Assembly: GCA_022819945.1 (NCBI GenBank) | Contig: JAJEGI010000129.1 | Location: 19,617-83,616, forward strand | Reading direction: 5' to 3' | Length of the DNA stretch: 64,000 nt | Origin: Candidatus Poribacteria bacterium | GTDB lineage: Bacteria; Poribacteria; WGA-4E; WGA-3G | Part shown: piece after piece, positions 34,147 through 42,594 of the stretch | How the letters are laid out: every line of letters begins with the position of its first letter | Numbering within the stretch: the first letter of the stretch is position 1 | The notes under the pieces: model-generated | Database searches by the model: none | Seen by the model: only the letters and a program-made list of their open reading frames with translations | Told to the model about the DNA's origin: nothing | Translations under genes and position numbers: made by a program

Positions 34147-37121
34147 GAGTCTTAATTGTTGCGAAAACCCGAATGAGAAGTGGTGCGTGTATCGGTGCGA
34201 TCACAGAAAAGGGTGAAAGCGTCCGGCTCATTCCGTTTAATGCCGACCCACGTGACGGCGCGAACAGAGAATACGAGGTTGGCGATATTTGGAAGATTAC
34301 GGGTGATCCGGAAACTCCTTTGAAGCCGCCACATAACGAAAACTTTGTTGTTGATAAAAAATCGCGTATTCACAGGACGAAAGACACAAGAGATTTGATA
34401 AGTGCCGTTGAACTTTTGATGCCGCCGAAATTTGGGGATCCACGCCAGCTGTATGAAGGCTTGTTACAAACTACAAGCATCGGATCGCTCTACGTTCCGC
34501 CTGGGCATGATGTTCCACCTTACAGCACTACGTTTTGGAAAACGGACAAGCAACTCACTCTCGAAACAGATCAGAAGAAGAACCTATGCTACCGCTACCC
34601 TACGGAAAACGGCGGTTGCACACTCACCTTCGTCGGTTTTCAAAAACCACTTAAAACCATTCCAGCAGGCACGCTTTTACGCGTATCGCTGGCACATTGG
34701 TGGCGACCGAAAAATACACCACATGTTGAACTACGTTGCTATGTGCAACTTTCGGGTTGGTTTCTTGAAGAGGAAAGACAAGAAGAACAGGAACTCCACC
34801 CTGAAAGGAGACAATCGCCAACACAAACGAAGGCACCTTCCTTAGAGATTCTCAGGAACGTTTTTGGGCATGAAGAATTCCTTCCATTCCAGGAAGATAT
34901 TATTGAACACATTCGCAAAGGAGATGATGCCTTAGTGGTTCTCCCGACAGGGGGTGGGAAGTCGCTCTGTTACCAACTACCCGCGTGTATTTTTAATGGC
35001 TTGACGGTTGTTGTTTCACCGCTAATTGCTCTTATGCAAGATCAAGTGATGCAGTTAAAACAGAAGGGAATTCGCGCCGCTTTTCTCAATCACATCCTTG
35101 AAAAAGAAGACTATGAAGAATATCTTGCTACAATGCAAAGGGTCAGGAATGGCGAAATTAAGCTGCTTTATATTTCTCCCGAAAGGCTCGTACAACGCCC
35201 TGAAATCCATGTAATGCTTTATGACTCAGATGTCGCCTGCCTTGCGATTGATGAAGCACACTGTATCGCTCAATGGGGACACGATTTTCGTCCGAATTAT
35301 CGTGAGTTGGACTGGGTTCGTGAGCAATTTCCAAACGCTGTTTGTATTGCCACAACTGCCACGGCGACTCCACGAGTCCAAGAAGATATTAAACAATCAC
35401 TCAACATCCCAGCAGAAAATCAATTCATTGATAGTTTTAATCGCGAAAATCTCTTTATCTCTATCGAACCCCGATTTGAGTTGCTCGGGCAGACATTGGC
35501 ATTTCTCAAAAAGCATGCTGGTGAATCTGGCATCATCTACTGTCAAAGACGAAAGCATGTGAATTGGTTGTGTGAAAATTTAAAAGAGCATGGAATTTCT
35601 GTCTCGCCCTATCATGCAGGGCTGGACAATGAAACTCGCACGCAAAGTCAAGACGCTTTCATCAATGGGGATACTCACGTAATAGTTGCCACAATTGCCT
35701 TCGGAATGGGTATCGATAAGCCAGATGTTCGGTTTGTTTTACATGCGTGGCTGCCGAAGGATCTGGAATCTTATTATCAGGAAATCGGTCGTTCTGGTCG
35801 GGATGGGGAAGATGCAGAGTGCCTCCTGTTGTTCAGTCCGGATGATGAAGATACGATCAACGAATTCATTGATGATGGACATCCATCGCAACGTGAAGGA
35901 CGGATTGAAGCATTGCAAAAACTCATTGCGTGGGCAAATTCAACAAGTTGTCGCCGTAAAGGGTTATTGGACTATTTTGGAGAGCAATACGAAAACGAAA
36001 ATTGCGGTATGTGTGATAACTGTCGTAAAACGAAAATGGAACAGGTGGATTTGACAACACCTGCCCAAATGTTCCTATCTTGTCTTCATTGGGTTAATGA
36101 AAGCGAGACAAAGGAGGTTTTCGACGAGGCATATTTCATTGGCACTTTACGAGGCGAAAATACGAGTACCCCAATTTGCCTGCCAGCTGGGGCATTGCAT
36201 ATCATTGACATTTTGCGCGGTGATAATCAAGAAAAAATTATTAAAAATGAGCATGACAAACTTAGTACCTGGGGAAAAGGCAAGAAGTATAGCAAAGCCC
36301 AATGGTGTCATTTTGCCCTGCAATTCTTTCAAAACAATCTTTATGAACGAGATGGGGAAGATGGAAGCCTTCATTTGACAGATAAGGGTCGGAAAGTCAA
36401 CACAACAAAAATTACACCAGCCGATCGGTTCTGGGGATTTCCGGTAGATTTGGTAGATATAGATTTAGAAAATAGTGTAACTGCAGAATTGAATACTTAC
36501 GAATCCGAGGAACAATACCAGTACGATCCGGGGCTGTTTGAGAAACTTTGCCACAAGCGTAGAAATATAGCAGAGGAAGAATTGATACAGGCATCGCGAG
36601 TTTTGCCGCGTGATTTATTGAAGGAGATGGCAACTCAATTACCACAGACACCAGAAGAATTTGGGCAGATTAAGGGCATAGGAGAAGTAAGGATGAAATA
36701 TGCTGATGATTTCTTGCCAATTATTCGTACCTATTGTGAGAAACACGAGGTAGATTCAACAGAGAGCGAAACTGTAGTACTGAATACATTTGAATCGGCA
36801 CCGGAACATATGATAGATTCAGCAGAGGTCGAAACCCAAGAACCGAACGCTTCTGAATCGGTATCTGCAGAATCGGATACCTACTCTCCAGAACTTTTTA
36901 AACAACTTCGCGAGACACGCAAAACTGTGGCAAATAAAGAAGGGGTTCCAACATTTTGTGTGTTTAATGATAGATCACTAAGAGAAATGGCAACCTATTT
37001 CCCACAAACCGAAGACGCATTCCTGCAAATTCACGGTGTCGGTCCCGTGAAAATGGAAAAATACGCAGATGATTTTTTGCCGATTATCCGGGCATATTGC
37101 GAGGAACATGGCATTGATTGA
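34143..37121 (+). CDS. RecQ-type helicase with an N-terminal accessory domain and two HRDC domains
   Basis: 992 residues, far longer than E. coli RecQ (about 600). Residues 1-220 form an all-beta domain (MRVLIVAKTRMRSGACIGAI, RLIPFNADPRDG) resembling dual-OB-type domains (recollection, unverified). The superfamily 2 core follows: PTGGGKSLCYQLPA (near 267), DEAHC (near 370), TATATPRV, and GRSGRDG in motif VI, then the zinc-binding cluster with CGMCDNC. Two HRDC domains end the protein (about 795-875 and 910-990), each with a YADDFLPIIR helix, evidently duplicated. The start is GTG. It is the last gene of the DUF488 operon and converges on the ATPase-nuclease gene with 10 bases between stops. 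Confidence 0.93.
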   Translation: MRVLIVAKTRMRSGACIGAITEKGESVRLIPFNADPRDGANREYEVGDIWKITGDPETPLKPPHNENFVVDKKSRIHRTKDTRDLISAVELLMPPKFGDPRQLYEGLLQTTSIGSLYVPPGHDVPPYSTTFWKTDKQLTLETDQKKNLCYRYPTENGGCTLTFVGFQKPLKTIPAGTLLRVSLAHWWRPKNTPHVELRCYVQLSGWFLEEERQEEQELHPERRQSPTQTKAPSLEILRNVFGHEEFLPFQEDIIEHIRKGDDALVVLPTGGGKSLCYQLPACIFNGLTVVVSPLIALMQDQVMQLKQKGIRAAFLNHILEKEDYEEYLATMQRVRNGEIKLLYISPERLVQRPEIHVMLYDSDVACLAIDEAHCIAQWGHDFRPNYRELDWVREQFPNAVCIATTATATPRVQEDIKQSLNIPAENQFIDSFNRENLFISIEPRFELLGQTLAFLKKHAGESGIIYCQRRKHVNWLCENLKEHGISVSPYHAGLDNETRTQSQDAFINGDTHVIVATIAFGMGIDKPDVRFVLHAWLPKDLESYYQEIGRSGRDGEDAECLLLFSPDDEDTINEFIDDGHPSQREGRIEALQKLIAWANSTSCRRKGLLDYFGEQYENENCGMCDNCRKTKMEQVDLTTPAQMFLSCLHWVNESETKEVFDEAYFIGTLRGENTSTPICLPAGALHIIDILRGDNQEKIIKNEHDKLSTWGKGKKYSKAQWCHFALQFFQNNLYERDGEDGSLHLTDKGRKVNTTKITPADRFWGFPVDLVDIDLENSVTAELNTYESEEQYQYDPGLFEKLCHKRRNIAEEELIQASRVLPRDLLKEMATQLPQTPEEFGQIKGIGEVRMKYADDFLPIIRTYCEKHEVDSTESETVVLNTFESAPEHMIDSAEVETQEPNASESVSAESDTYSPELFKQLRETRKTVANKEGVPTFCVFNDRSLREMATYFPQTEDAFLQIHGVGPVKMEKYADDFLPIIRAYCEEHGID

Positions 37122-37131
37122 AGTGTCTCTT

Positions 37132-38760
37132 TTATTGCGTTTCAGATGAAGGTAGTTCCTGCATTACAGGAATCACATAACTCCGAATTGTCAAACCGTC
37201 TATCGTCTCGGTCTCTACCTGTGGTTCCGGCTCTTCCCGATGATCAAAGACAACATAGTACCCTTCCCTTACGCCTTCAGCTCGGAGATACGCTGCGAGC
37301 TGCTTTTTACCCGCCTGATAACGATGATCACCTCTCCATATTTTCGTTTCAATGATGTATTTCTGTTGGTTGTGAGTGATAATGATGTCCATCCTACCAC
37401 GACCGGTTTGCACTTCAATGTGCATAAAACCGCCGATGTCTTTCACAAACTGGTCAAGATACGCGAGCAAAAGATGTCTGCCAACCGATTCTTGTGGTGT
37501 ATCAGGGACTTGCAGAATTTTGAATCCTGCGCGTGCAATGAAATCTCGGAAATTATCAAGCAACAACCCCATATCAATCCGTCCTGTGGGTGTAATATAA
37601 TTGAGAAAATTCTCATTGGGACCTTTAGGAAGGTACTGCGCCTCTAACCCATTGACTGTTGGTTTAAATGTTCTCATGATACGGTAGAGATAAATTGGGT
37701 TAAGAATTTCACACATACCATCAGAGGCTTTTTTGATTACACCATACATGGCAAGTTCACTGATGATATCATCGTCCATATTGAAGTCTACGCCTTCATC
37801 TCGCGCCATAATCCGCATGAGAACGCTTTCAAAGCGTGGGTTTCTACGGATATTAGTTGTTAGGTGCTCGATGTTAGTGTTCCGTTCGTGTAGCAGCTGT
37901 GCGTGTGCTTTTGAAAAGTGCGCCATAGTAATCGGTTCACTTTTCGGAATGTCCAACTCTTCAGCAAGAATCTGTGCGAATCGGTTGACAAGGACAGGTT
38001 GCCCGGCAGTCTGTTTATGGATAGATGCTATAACTTCTGGGATAAAAGATTGTCCAACTTCTTCAGTATATTGCCCAAGCAGTTCCTGGACCTGTTCAAG
38101 GGTAAAGTTGGGCAGATGGAACTCATCTTGGATATTAAAAGGGGAGATAGACCGATCATAATTGAGTTGCGCAATACTTTTGACCCCGATAATGCCAACG
38201 CTGTGAGGACATCGCGGCTTGCCAGAAATATAGATATGACGGAGCGTATGCAAAAAATCGCTCAGTGCAACCTGCGGGATACCATCAAATTCATCAATGA
38301 CGAAGACAACCTGTTGACCATCATGTTCAGCGTCCAGAAAACGTGCAAACCGTTTAAAAAATCTCATCATCGAAAGATGATCGGTTAAGGTTGTCCCTTC
38401 CAAAAATTCGCGTAAAGCTTCAGAGGGGACACATCCACGTCCTTGGAAAACGGCTTCTATCTCCTCGCGCATCTGTTCGTAGAGATGCCCATAAAAAGTA
38501 GCTAAGTCAAGGTTTTTATAAACATCAAAATTCAGTTGAATCGGAAAATAGTCTATAGCCTGCTCAACTGACACTGAATCCGCTACCAGTGCTGTTAAGG
38601 CATCTTGAAAGAAAGTCGTTTTGCCCGTTTGGCGGGGCGCGAAGAGCACAACATAGCGTCCCTCGTCAACGCGTTTGATGTAATCGGCGATCTCATCAGA
38701 ACGTGAAACAACGTAGTGCTCTTGCGAGTTAACGGGGCCTTGTGTCCAAAAACGTCTCAT
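37132..38760 (-). CDS. AAA-type ATPase fused to a PD-(D/E)XK nuclease-like domain
   Basis: 542 residues. The N-terminal ATPase has Walker A APRQTGKTT (about 41-49) and Walker B FVIDEFDGIP, the layout of AAA-like STAND-related ATPases (PF14516 or PF09820-like). A winged-helix-like region follows. The C-terminal domain has HIEVQTGRGRMDIIITH then YIIETKIWRG, the D-(10)-ExK core of PD-(D/E)XK nucleases (DUF1703-like). GAGGAGGG precedes the ATG. Proteins of this architecture are abundant in some lineages with no proven role; defence or mobile-element control is often proposed. Its stop lies 10 bases from the RecQ stop, so the two are convergent rather than cotranscribed. Confidence 0.85.
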   Translation of the reverse strand: MRRFWTQGPVNSQEHYVVSRSDEIADYIKRVDEGRYVVLFAPRQTGKTTFFQDALTALVADSVSVEQAIDYFPIQLNFDVYKNLDLATFYGHLYEQMREEIEAVFQGRGCVPSEALREFLEGTTLTDHLSMMRFFKRFARFLDAEHDGQQVVFVIDEFDGIPQVALSDFLHTLRHIYISGKPRCPHSVGIIGVKSIAQLNYDRSISPFNIQDEFHLPNFTLEQVQELLGQYTEEVGQSFIPEVIASIHKQTAGQPVLVNRFAQILAEELDIPKSEPITMAHFSKAHAQLLHERNTNIEHLTTNIRRNPRFESVLMRIMARDEGVDFNMDDDIISELAMYGVIKKASDGMCEILNPIYLYRIMRTFKPTVNGLEAQYLPKGPNENFLNYITPTGRIDMGLLLDNFRDFIARAGFKILQVPDTPQESVGRHLLLAYLDQFVKDIGGFMHIEVQTGRGRMDIIITHNQQKYIIETKIWRGDHRYQAGKKQLAAYLRAEGVREGYYVVFDHREEPEPQVETETIDGLTIRSYVIPVMQELPSSETQ

Positions 38761-38863
38761 TTTTCCCTCCTCTCCGCGAAGTGTATCAACAAAATATTGT
38801 ATTATATCTCGCTGCTGAAATCAACAGGGAATCCAACTTTCAGTATCCAATAACCGCAACCTG

Positions 38864-39784
38864 CTACATACCCCGAATTTTTTCTAACAGATGCGTAACA
38901 ATATCCGGTGTCGAGTTCCGATCTATCCATTCAATGCGGGTGTCTTTACGGAACCACGTCAACTGCCGTTTGGCAAAACGACGGGTGTTCTGTTTCAATT
39001 GTTCAACTGCCTCCAGATATGTACATTTTCTATCAAGGTAAGCGATTAACTCTTTATACCCAAAACTTCGGAGGGCGACGGTATCACGGGCATAGCCCGC
39101 TGCTAACAGAGATTCCACTTCGGCAATCAATCCGTTTGCAAGCATAACCTCCACGCGTTGTTCAATTCGCTGATAGAGCAGCGCGCGCGGCCTCGTCAAG
39201 CAGAAGGCGATAAACGGATAGCGTTGGTCCTCTTGATGCCACTGCTGCTGGTGTTCAGACATAGGCGTGCCTGTCAATTCATAGACCTCCAAGGCACGGA
39301 TAACGCGAACGACGTTATTGGGGTGAATTCGTTCCGCAGATTCTGGATCGCAGGCGCGGAGCCGTTCGTGGAGGGCATCAACCCCGTGTTGTGTGGCTTC
39401 CTTTTCAAACCGTTCACGGAGTAAGGGATCTGCCCCCGGTCCCTCAAACAAACCATCAACAATCGCTCGAAAATAGAGACCGGCACCGCCGACAAGCAGC
39501 ACCTGCTTACCTCTGTTTTGGATGTCAGAGATTGCAGTGTCTGCAAGGGATTGATAGTCAGCGACAGAGAAAGGTTCGGAAATGTCTACGCAGTCTATAA
39601 GGTGGTGTCGTGCTGCTTGCTGTTCTTCCGGGGTGGGTTTGGCAGTACCGATGTCCATCTGCCGGTAGATTTGTCGGGAATCGACAGAGACGATTTCGGC
39701 GTTGAGACGCTGTGCGAGTTGAATCGCTATCTCTGTTTTGCCAACGGCTGTGGGACCTAGGAGACAGAGGAGTTTTGACTTCAT
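38864..39784 (-). CDS. miaA: tRNA dimethylallyltransferase
   Basis: 306 residues, standard length. It transfers a dimethylallyl group to A37 of tRNAs that read UNN codons. Motifs: P-loop GPTAVGKTE, the SVDSRQIYRQMDIGTAKP substrate segment, GGAGLYFRAIVDG, and the C-terminal NTRRFAKRQLTWFRKD. No clear ribosome site is seen before ATG 39784. mnmA lies nearby on the same strand, so two anticodon-loop modification enzymes (positions 34 and 37) are clustered around a small membrane protein. Confidence 0.96.
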   Translation of the reverse strand: MKSKLLCLLGPTAVGKTEIAIQLAQRLNAEIVSVDSRQIYRQMDIGTAKPTPEEQQAARHHLIDCVDISEPFSVADYQSLADTAISDIQNRGKQVLLVGGAGLYFRAIVDGLFEGPGADPLLRERFEKEATQHGVDALHERLRACDPESAERIHPNNVVRVIRALEVYELTGTPMSEHQQQWHQEDQRYPFIAFCLTRPRALLYQRIEQRVEVMLANGLIAEVESLLAAGYARDTVALRSFGYKELIAYLDRKCTYLEAVEQLKQNTRRFAKRQLTWFRKDTRIEWIDRNSTPDIVTHLLEKIRGM

Positions 39785-39809
39785 CTGTTGCGTATTATGT
39801 GTTGTTATC

Positions 39810-40367
39810 CTATATGCCGGATTCGGTTAACTTCGGAAGCCACCGCGTAAAGAGGGCAACAGCCTTGGGATCTTGGCGATGCGGTGCAAATACATATTTG
39901 CCTCTGCTTCTCTGTGAATAAGAAAGTACATAGATACCAAAGCCGTTCCCACCAATAGCGACAACGCCAACCGCATTTCCACCGATAGCAATAACGCCAA
40001 CAGCGTTGAGACCAATAGCAACAATCCCACAAGCGTTCATACCGAAAGCAAACACCCCAATTACATTTATACCTGCAACAATAATACCGAAGAGGGGTAT
40101 GCCCATTACATTCATACCTACGACAATAATGCCGAAGAGGAGTATCCCCATGGCAAACATACCATAACTTACCGTTCTACCATCAAACATCGCGCCTGTG
40201 TCCATAAACAAGGAAACAAGCCACTGTGAGAATCCCCAATTGGGTATGATAATGCAGGTAGTAACGATAGTTACGAGGGAAATTAAAATTGCGTAAACAA
40301 CACCCCATCTTACCAAATACGGTTTGAACGCCTTTTTGAAGTTGTCGGGTGTAAATGTAGTTTGCAT
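39810..40367 (-). CDS. Membrane protein with 16 tandem Gly-pentapeptide repeats
   Basis: 185 residues. One transmembrane helix (about 22-44) is followed by a second hydrophobic region in which Gly recurs every fifth residue for about 16 units: GILLF, GIIVV, GMNVM, GIPLF, GIIVA, GINVI, and on to GIVAI GLNAV GVIAI GGNAV GVVAI GGNGF. The pairs AIGxNAVG also repeat at ten-residue period. This periodicity recalls a pentapeptide-type beta-helix more than a transmembrane helix bundle. A positively charged tail follows (YSQRSRGKYVFAPHRQD). No function is known. It lies between miaA and mnmA with short gaps (15-25 bases), so it is cotranscribed with them. Confidence 0.75.
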   Translation of the reverse strand: MQTTFTPDNFKKAFKPYLVRWGVVYAILISLVTIVTTCIIIPNWGFSQWLVSLFMDTGAMFDGRTVSYGMFAMGILLFGIIVVGMNVMGIPLFGIIVAGINVIGVFAFGMNACGIVAIGLNAVGVIAIGGNAVGVVAIGGNGFGIYVLSYSQRSRGKYVFAPHRQDPKAVALFTRWLPKLTESGI

Positions 40368-40382
40368 TTTGGGAATTGAATT

Positions 40383-41498
40383 CTATTCGGGGGTACAAAC
40401 CCCTCTCACAATGGTATCGCGGGCATCTACAATCCAACCGCCGCCGAGGACGTATTCGCCATCATAAAAGACGGTGGCTTGACCGGGGGTAATAGCGCGG
40501 CGCGGTTCGTCAAATTTTACGACCGCCTCGGTGTCGCTGATAGGCGTGATGGTCGCGGGACCGCCGTCATCACGGGACCGGATTTTGACGTGTGCACGGA
40601 TCGGTTCGGTTAACTTCTCAATAGCGATGAGATTGATGCGTTCAACGTGCATCGTGTCCTCAAAGAGGGCATCGGATTCTCCGACAACGACGGTATTCTT
40701 CGTTGCGTTGAGTTGGGTAACATAGAGCGGCTTGCCAACCGCGATACCCAACCCGCGCCGTTGCCCGACGGTATAAAACGGGACACCGTCATGCTTACCG
40801 AGGACATTGCCTTCATCATCCACAATATCGCCACCCTCAATTCTCTCAGGAACTCTGTCCTTGAGGAAACGTCTATAATTAGTATCAGCGACGAAGCAGA
40901 GTTCTTGGCTCTCAACCTTTTCAGCGGTGCGCAATTGATACTTTCGGGCAAGGTCTCGCACTTCAGCTTTCGTGTATTCACCGAGAGGCATCATCGCACA
41001 CTGTAATTGCTCCTGTGTGAGCGCGGCGAGGAAGTAGGATTGGTCCTTGCTGGTATCAAGTGCTGTGCGTAAGAGATAGCGTCCCGTTTCCGGGTCTTGC
41101 TCAACGCGAGCATAATGTCCAGTAGCAATAGCATTGCACTCCAATGTTTTGGCAAGGTCGAGAAGTCTACCGAACTTGAGCTCTCGGTTACATACCATAC
41201 ACGGACTCGGCGTTCTGCCGACGAGGTATTCTTCCACAAAGTAGTCGATAATTTGTTCACGGAAAGCGTCCTCGTAATTCACGCCGTAGAACGGGATGCC
41301 GAGTTGCGTGGCGACGCGGCGCGCGTCCTCAATGCCTTCAAGAGAACAGCAGTTCGGACGCTCTGGATCTACCTCAACGGTATCAGGCGCGCCGAGGCGC
41401 ATGGTGATGCCGGTGACATCATAACCTGCGTCAACCATCATGGCAGCAGTAACGGAACTATCTACGCCACCGCTCATCGCGACGAGAACTTTTTTCAT
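40383..41498 (-). CDS. mnmA: tRNA-specific 2-thiouridylase MnmA
   Basis: 371 residues. It thiolates U34 of Glu, Lys and Gln tRNAs. The P-loop is MSGGVDSSV (about 7-15), followed by TGITMRLG, the catalytic Cys region GRTPSPCMVCNREL, the SKDQSYFLAAL segment, a second catalytic Cys in ESQELCFVAD, and a C-terminal beta domain with RRAITPGQATVFYDGE. I use ATG 41498 (MKKVLVAMSGG) with GGGGTG upstream, not the longer frame to 41558, which overlaps the LamG gene's stop at 41534. Confidence 0.96.
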   Translation of the reverse strand: MKKVLVAMSGGVDSSVTAAMMVDAGYDVTGITMRLGAPDTVEVDPERPNCCSLEGIEDARRVATQLGIPFYGVNYEDAFREQIIDYFVEEYLVGRTPSPCMVCNRELKFGRLLDLAKTLECNAIATGHYARVEQDPETGRYLLRTALDTSKDQSYFLAALTQEQLQCAMMPLGEYTKAEVRDLARKYQLRTAEKVESQELCFVADTNYRRFLKDRVPERIEGGDIVDDEGNVLGKHDGVPFYTVGQRRGLGIAVGKPLYVTQLNATKNTVVVGESDALFEDTMHVERINLIAIEKLTEPIRAHVKIRSRDDGGPATITPISDTEAVVKFDEPRRAITPGQATVFYDGEYVLGGGWIVDARDTIVRGVCTPE

Positions 41499-41533
41499 AA
41501 GACACCCCGAACTAACCCGTTTTGACGATAATA

Positions 41534-42304
41534 CTACTTGGCTTTGAGCTCGCCCCAAGTTATTGCCAACTTATCAACGGCTTCAACCGCCAATGAATCA
41601 CTTTCCATTACGGCTGCAATTTCGTCTTCGTCCAGTACACGGTCATAAAGCCGTACTTCATCAATTTTCCCCTGGAAGAGGTACGTATGAACAGGACGTT
41701 CATTCCCACCTGCACCTATGAGGAATTCCTCACTCGGATTAACATCAATATCAAAGTTCTCTTCGCCTATAAATTCACCATTCACGTAGAACTTATGATT
41801 ACCATCAGCATAGGTACCAGCGAGGTGATCCCAGTCCCCGAGATTCACAGCCGGTCCTCGAACCGGTTTCCAATGATTCGCGCCGGCACCGATCCAAAAC
41901 TCCCACGTATGGCCGGGTTCAGCATAGAAGATATAGCCGCGTTGCGGAAAGTCAGCTCGAGAAGAGACAACAGCACGATGGTTTGCACTCCCCGGTTCCA
42001 CGTTTGCCCACGCACATATAGTGAAAACCTCTTGATTAAGATCCGCATGATACGGAACATTCACCTCATCTTCAACTTGATCAAATTCAAGTGCACCGCC
42101 GAAGTATCCATCAGCAATCCATTTTGGATCTCCCATCAGTTTGCCGTCATGTCCGTTGCCACTTGAGTCCGTTGCGGTATCGCCCGCTTTTTCATTGAAG
42201 GCCCAATAGGCGACTATTCCATCCGTAACATTTTGGGATAGCACCGGTTGCACGGCAAATCCAACGAGCAAGAATAGAGCAAAGGGAACAATTATAGCTT
42301 TCAT
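41534..42304 (-). CDS. Secreted LamG domain protein
   Basis: 256 residues. A signal peptide (MKAIIVPFALFLLVGFAVQP...LSQ) and one LamG domain: DGIVAYWAFNEKAGDTATD, FTICAWANVEPG, NHKFYVNGEFIGEENFD and FQGKIDEVRLYDRVLDEDEI. The tail AVEAVDKLAITWGELK is a diverged copy of the conserved C-terminal motif of the other two LamG proteins. AGGAG precedes the ATG. It ends 35 bases before mnmA starts, but a terminator upstream at 42474-42512 separates it from the enolase-superfamily gene. Confidence 0.86.
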   Translation of the reverse strand: MKAIIVPFALFLLVGFAVQPVLSQNVTDGIVAYWAFNEKAGDTATDSSGNGHDGKLMGDPKWIADGYFGGALEFDQVEDEVNVPYHADLNQEVFTICAWANVEPGSANHRAVVSSRADFPQRGYIFYAEPGHTWEFWIGAGANHWKPVRGPAVNLGDWDHLAGTYADGNHKFYVNGEFIGEENFDIDVNPSEEFLIGAGGNERPVHTYLFQGKIDEVRLYDRVLDEDEIAAVMESDSLAVEAVDKLAITWGELKAK

Positions 42305-42473
42305 TTTTAACTCCTATTTGTCAATACTTAACCTTCACAAAACCGCCTCTATAGCGGTTATGAAAGTAGAATACAAGCATTAGGAACTTTATATCTCTTA
42401 CACCAAGTTCACGTTAAAACCTTTTTTAGTCAATCCAAAAGTATAATAACACATTTCACAAGCACATCTCAAA

Positions 42474-42512
42474 TCAAAAAACTCTGACGGGATCATTTAC
42501 GCCCATCAGAGC
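42474..42512 (-). terminator. Intrinsic terminator after the enolase-superfamily gene
   Basis: On the minus strand CTCTGATGGG (42511-42502), a ten-base loop and CCCGTCAGAG (42491-42482) are followed by TTTTTTG. The ten-base stem has one G-U pair and a proper U-tract. Confidence 0.85.
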
Positions 42513-42594
42513 CATTCAATTCTTCGTAGATTTTCTTGTGGAAGGGATTTGTAGCCCTGAATTTATGGGGTAACCGTGGGTTTTTTCGGTCTGA

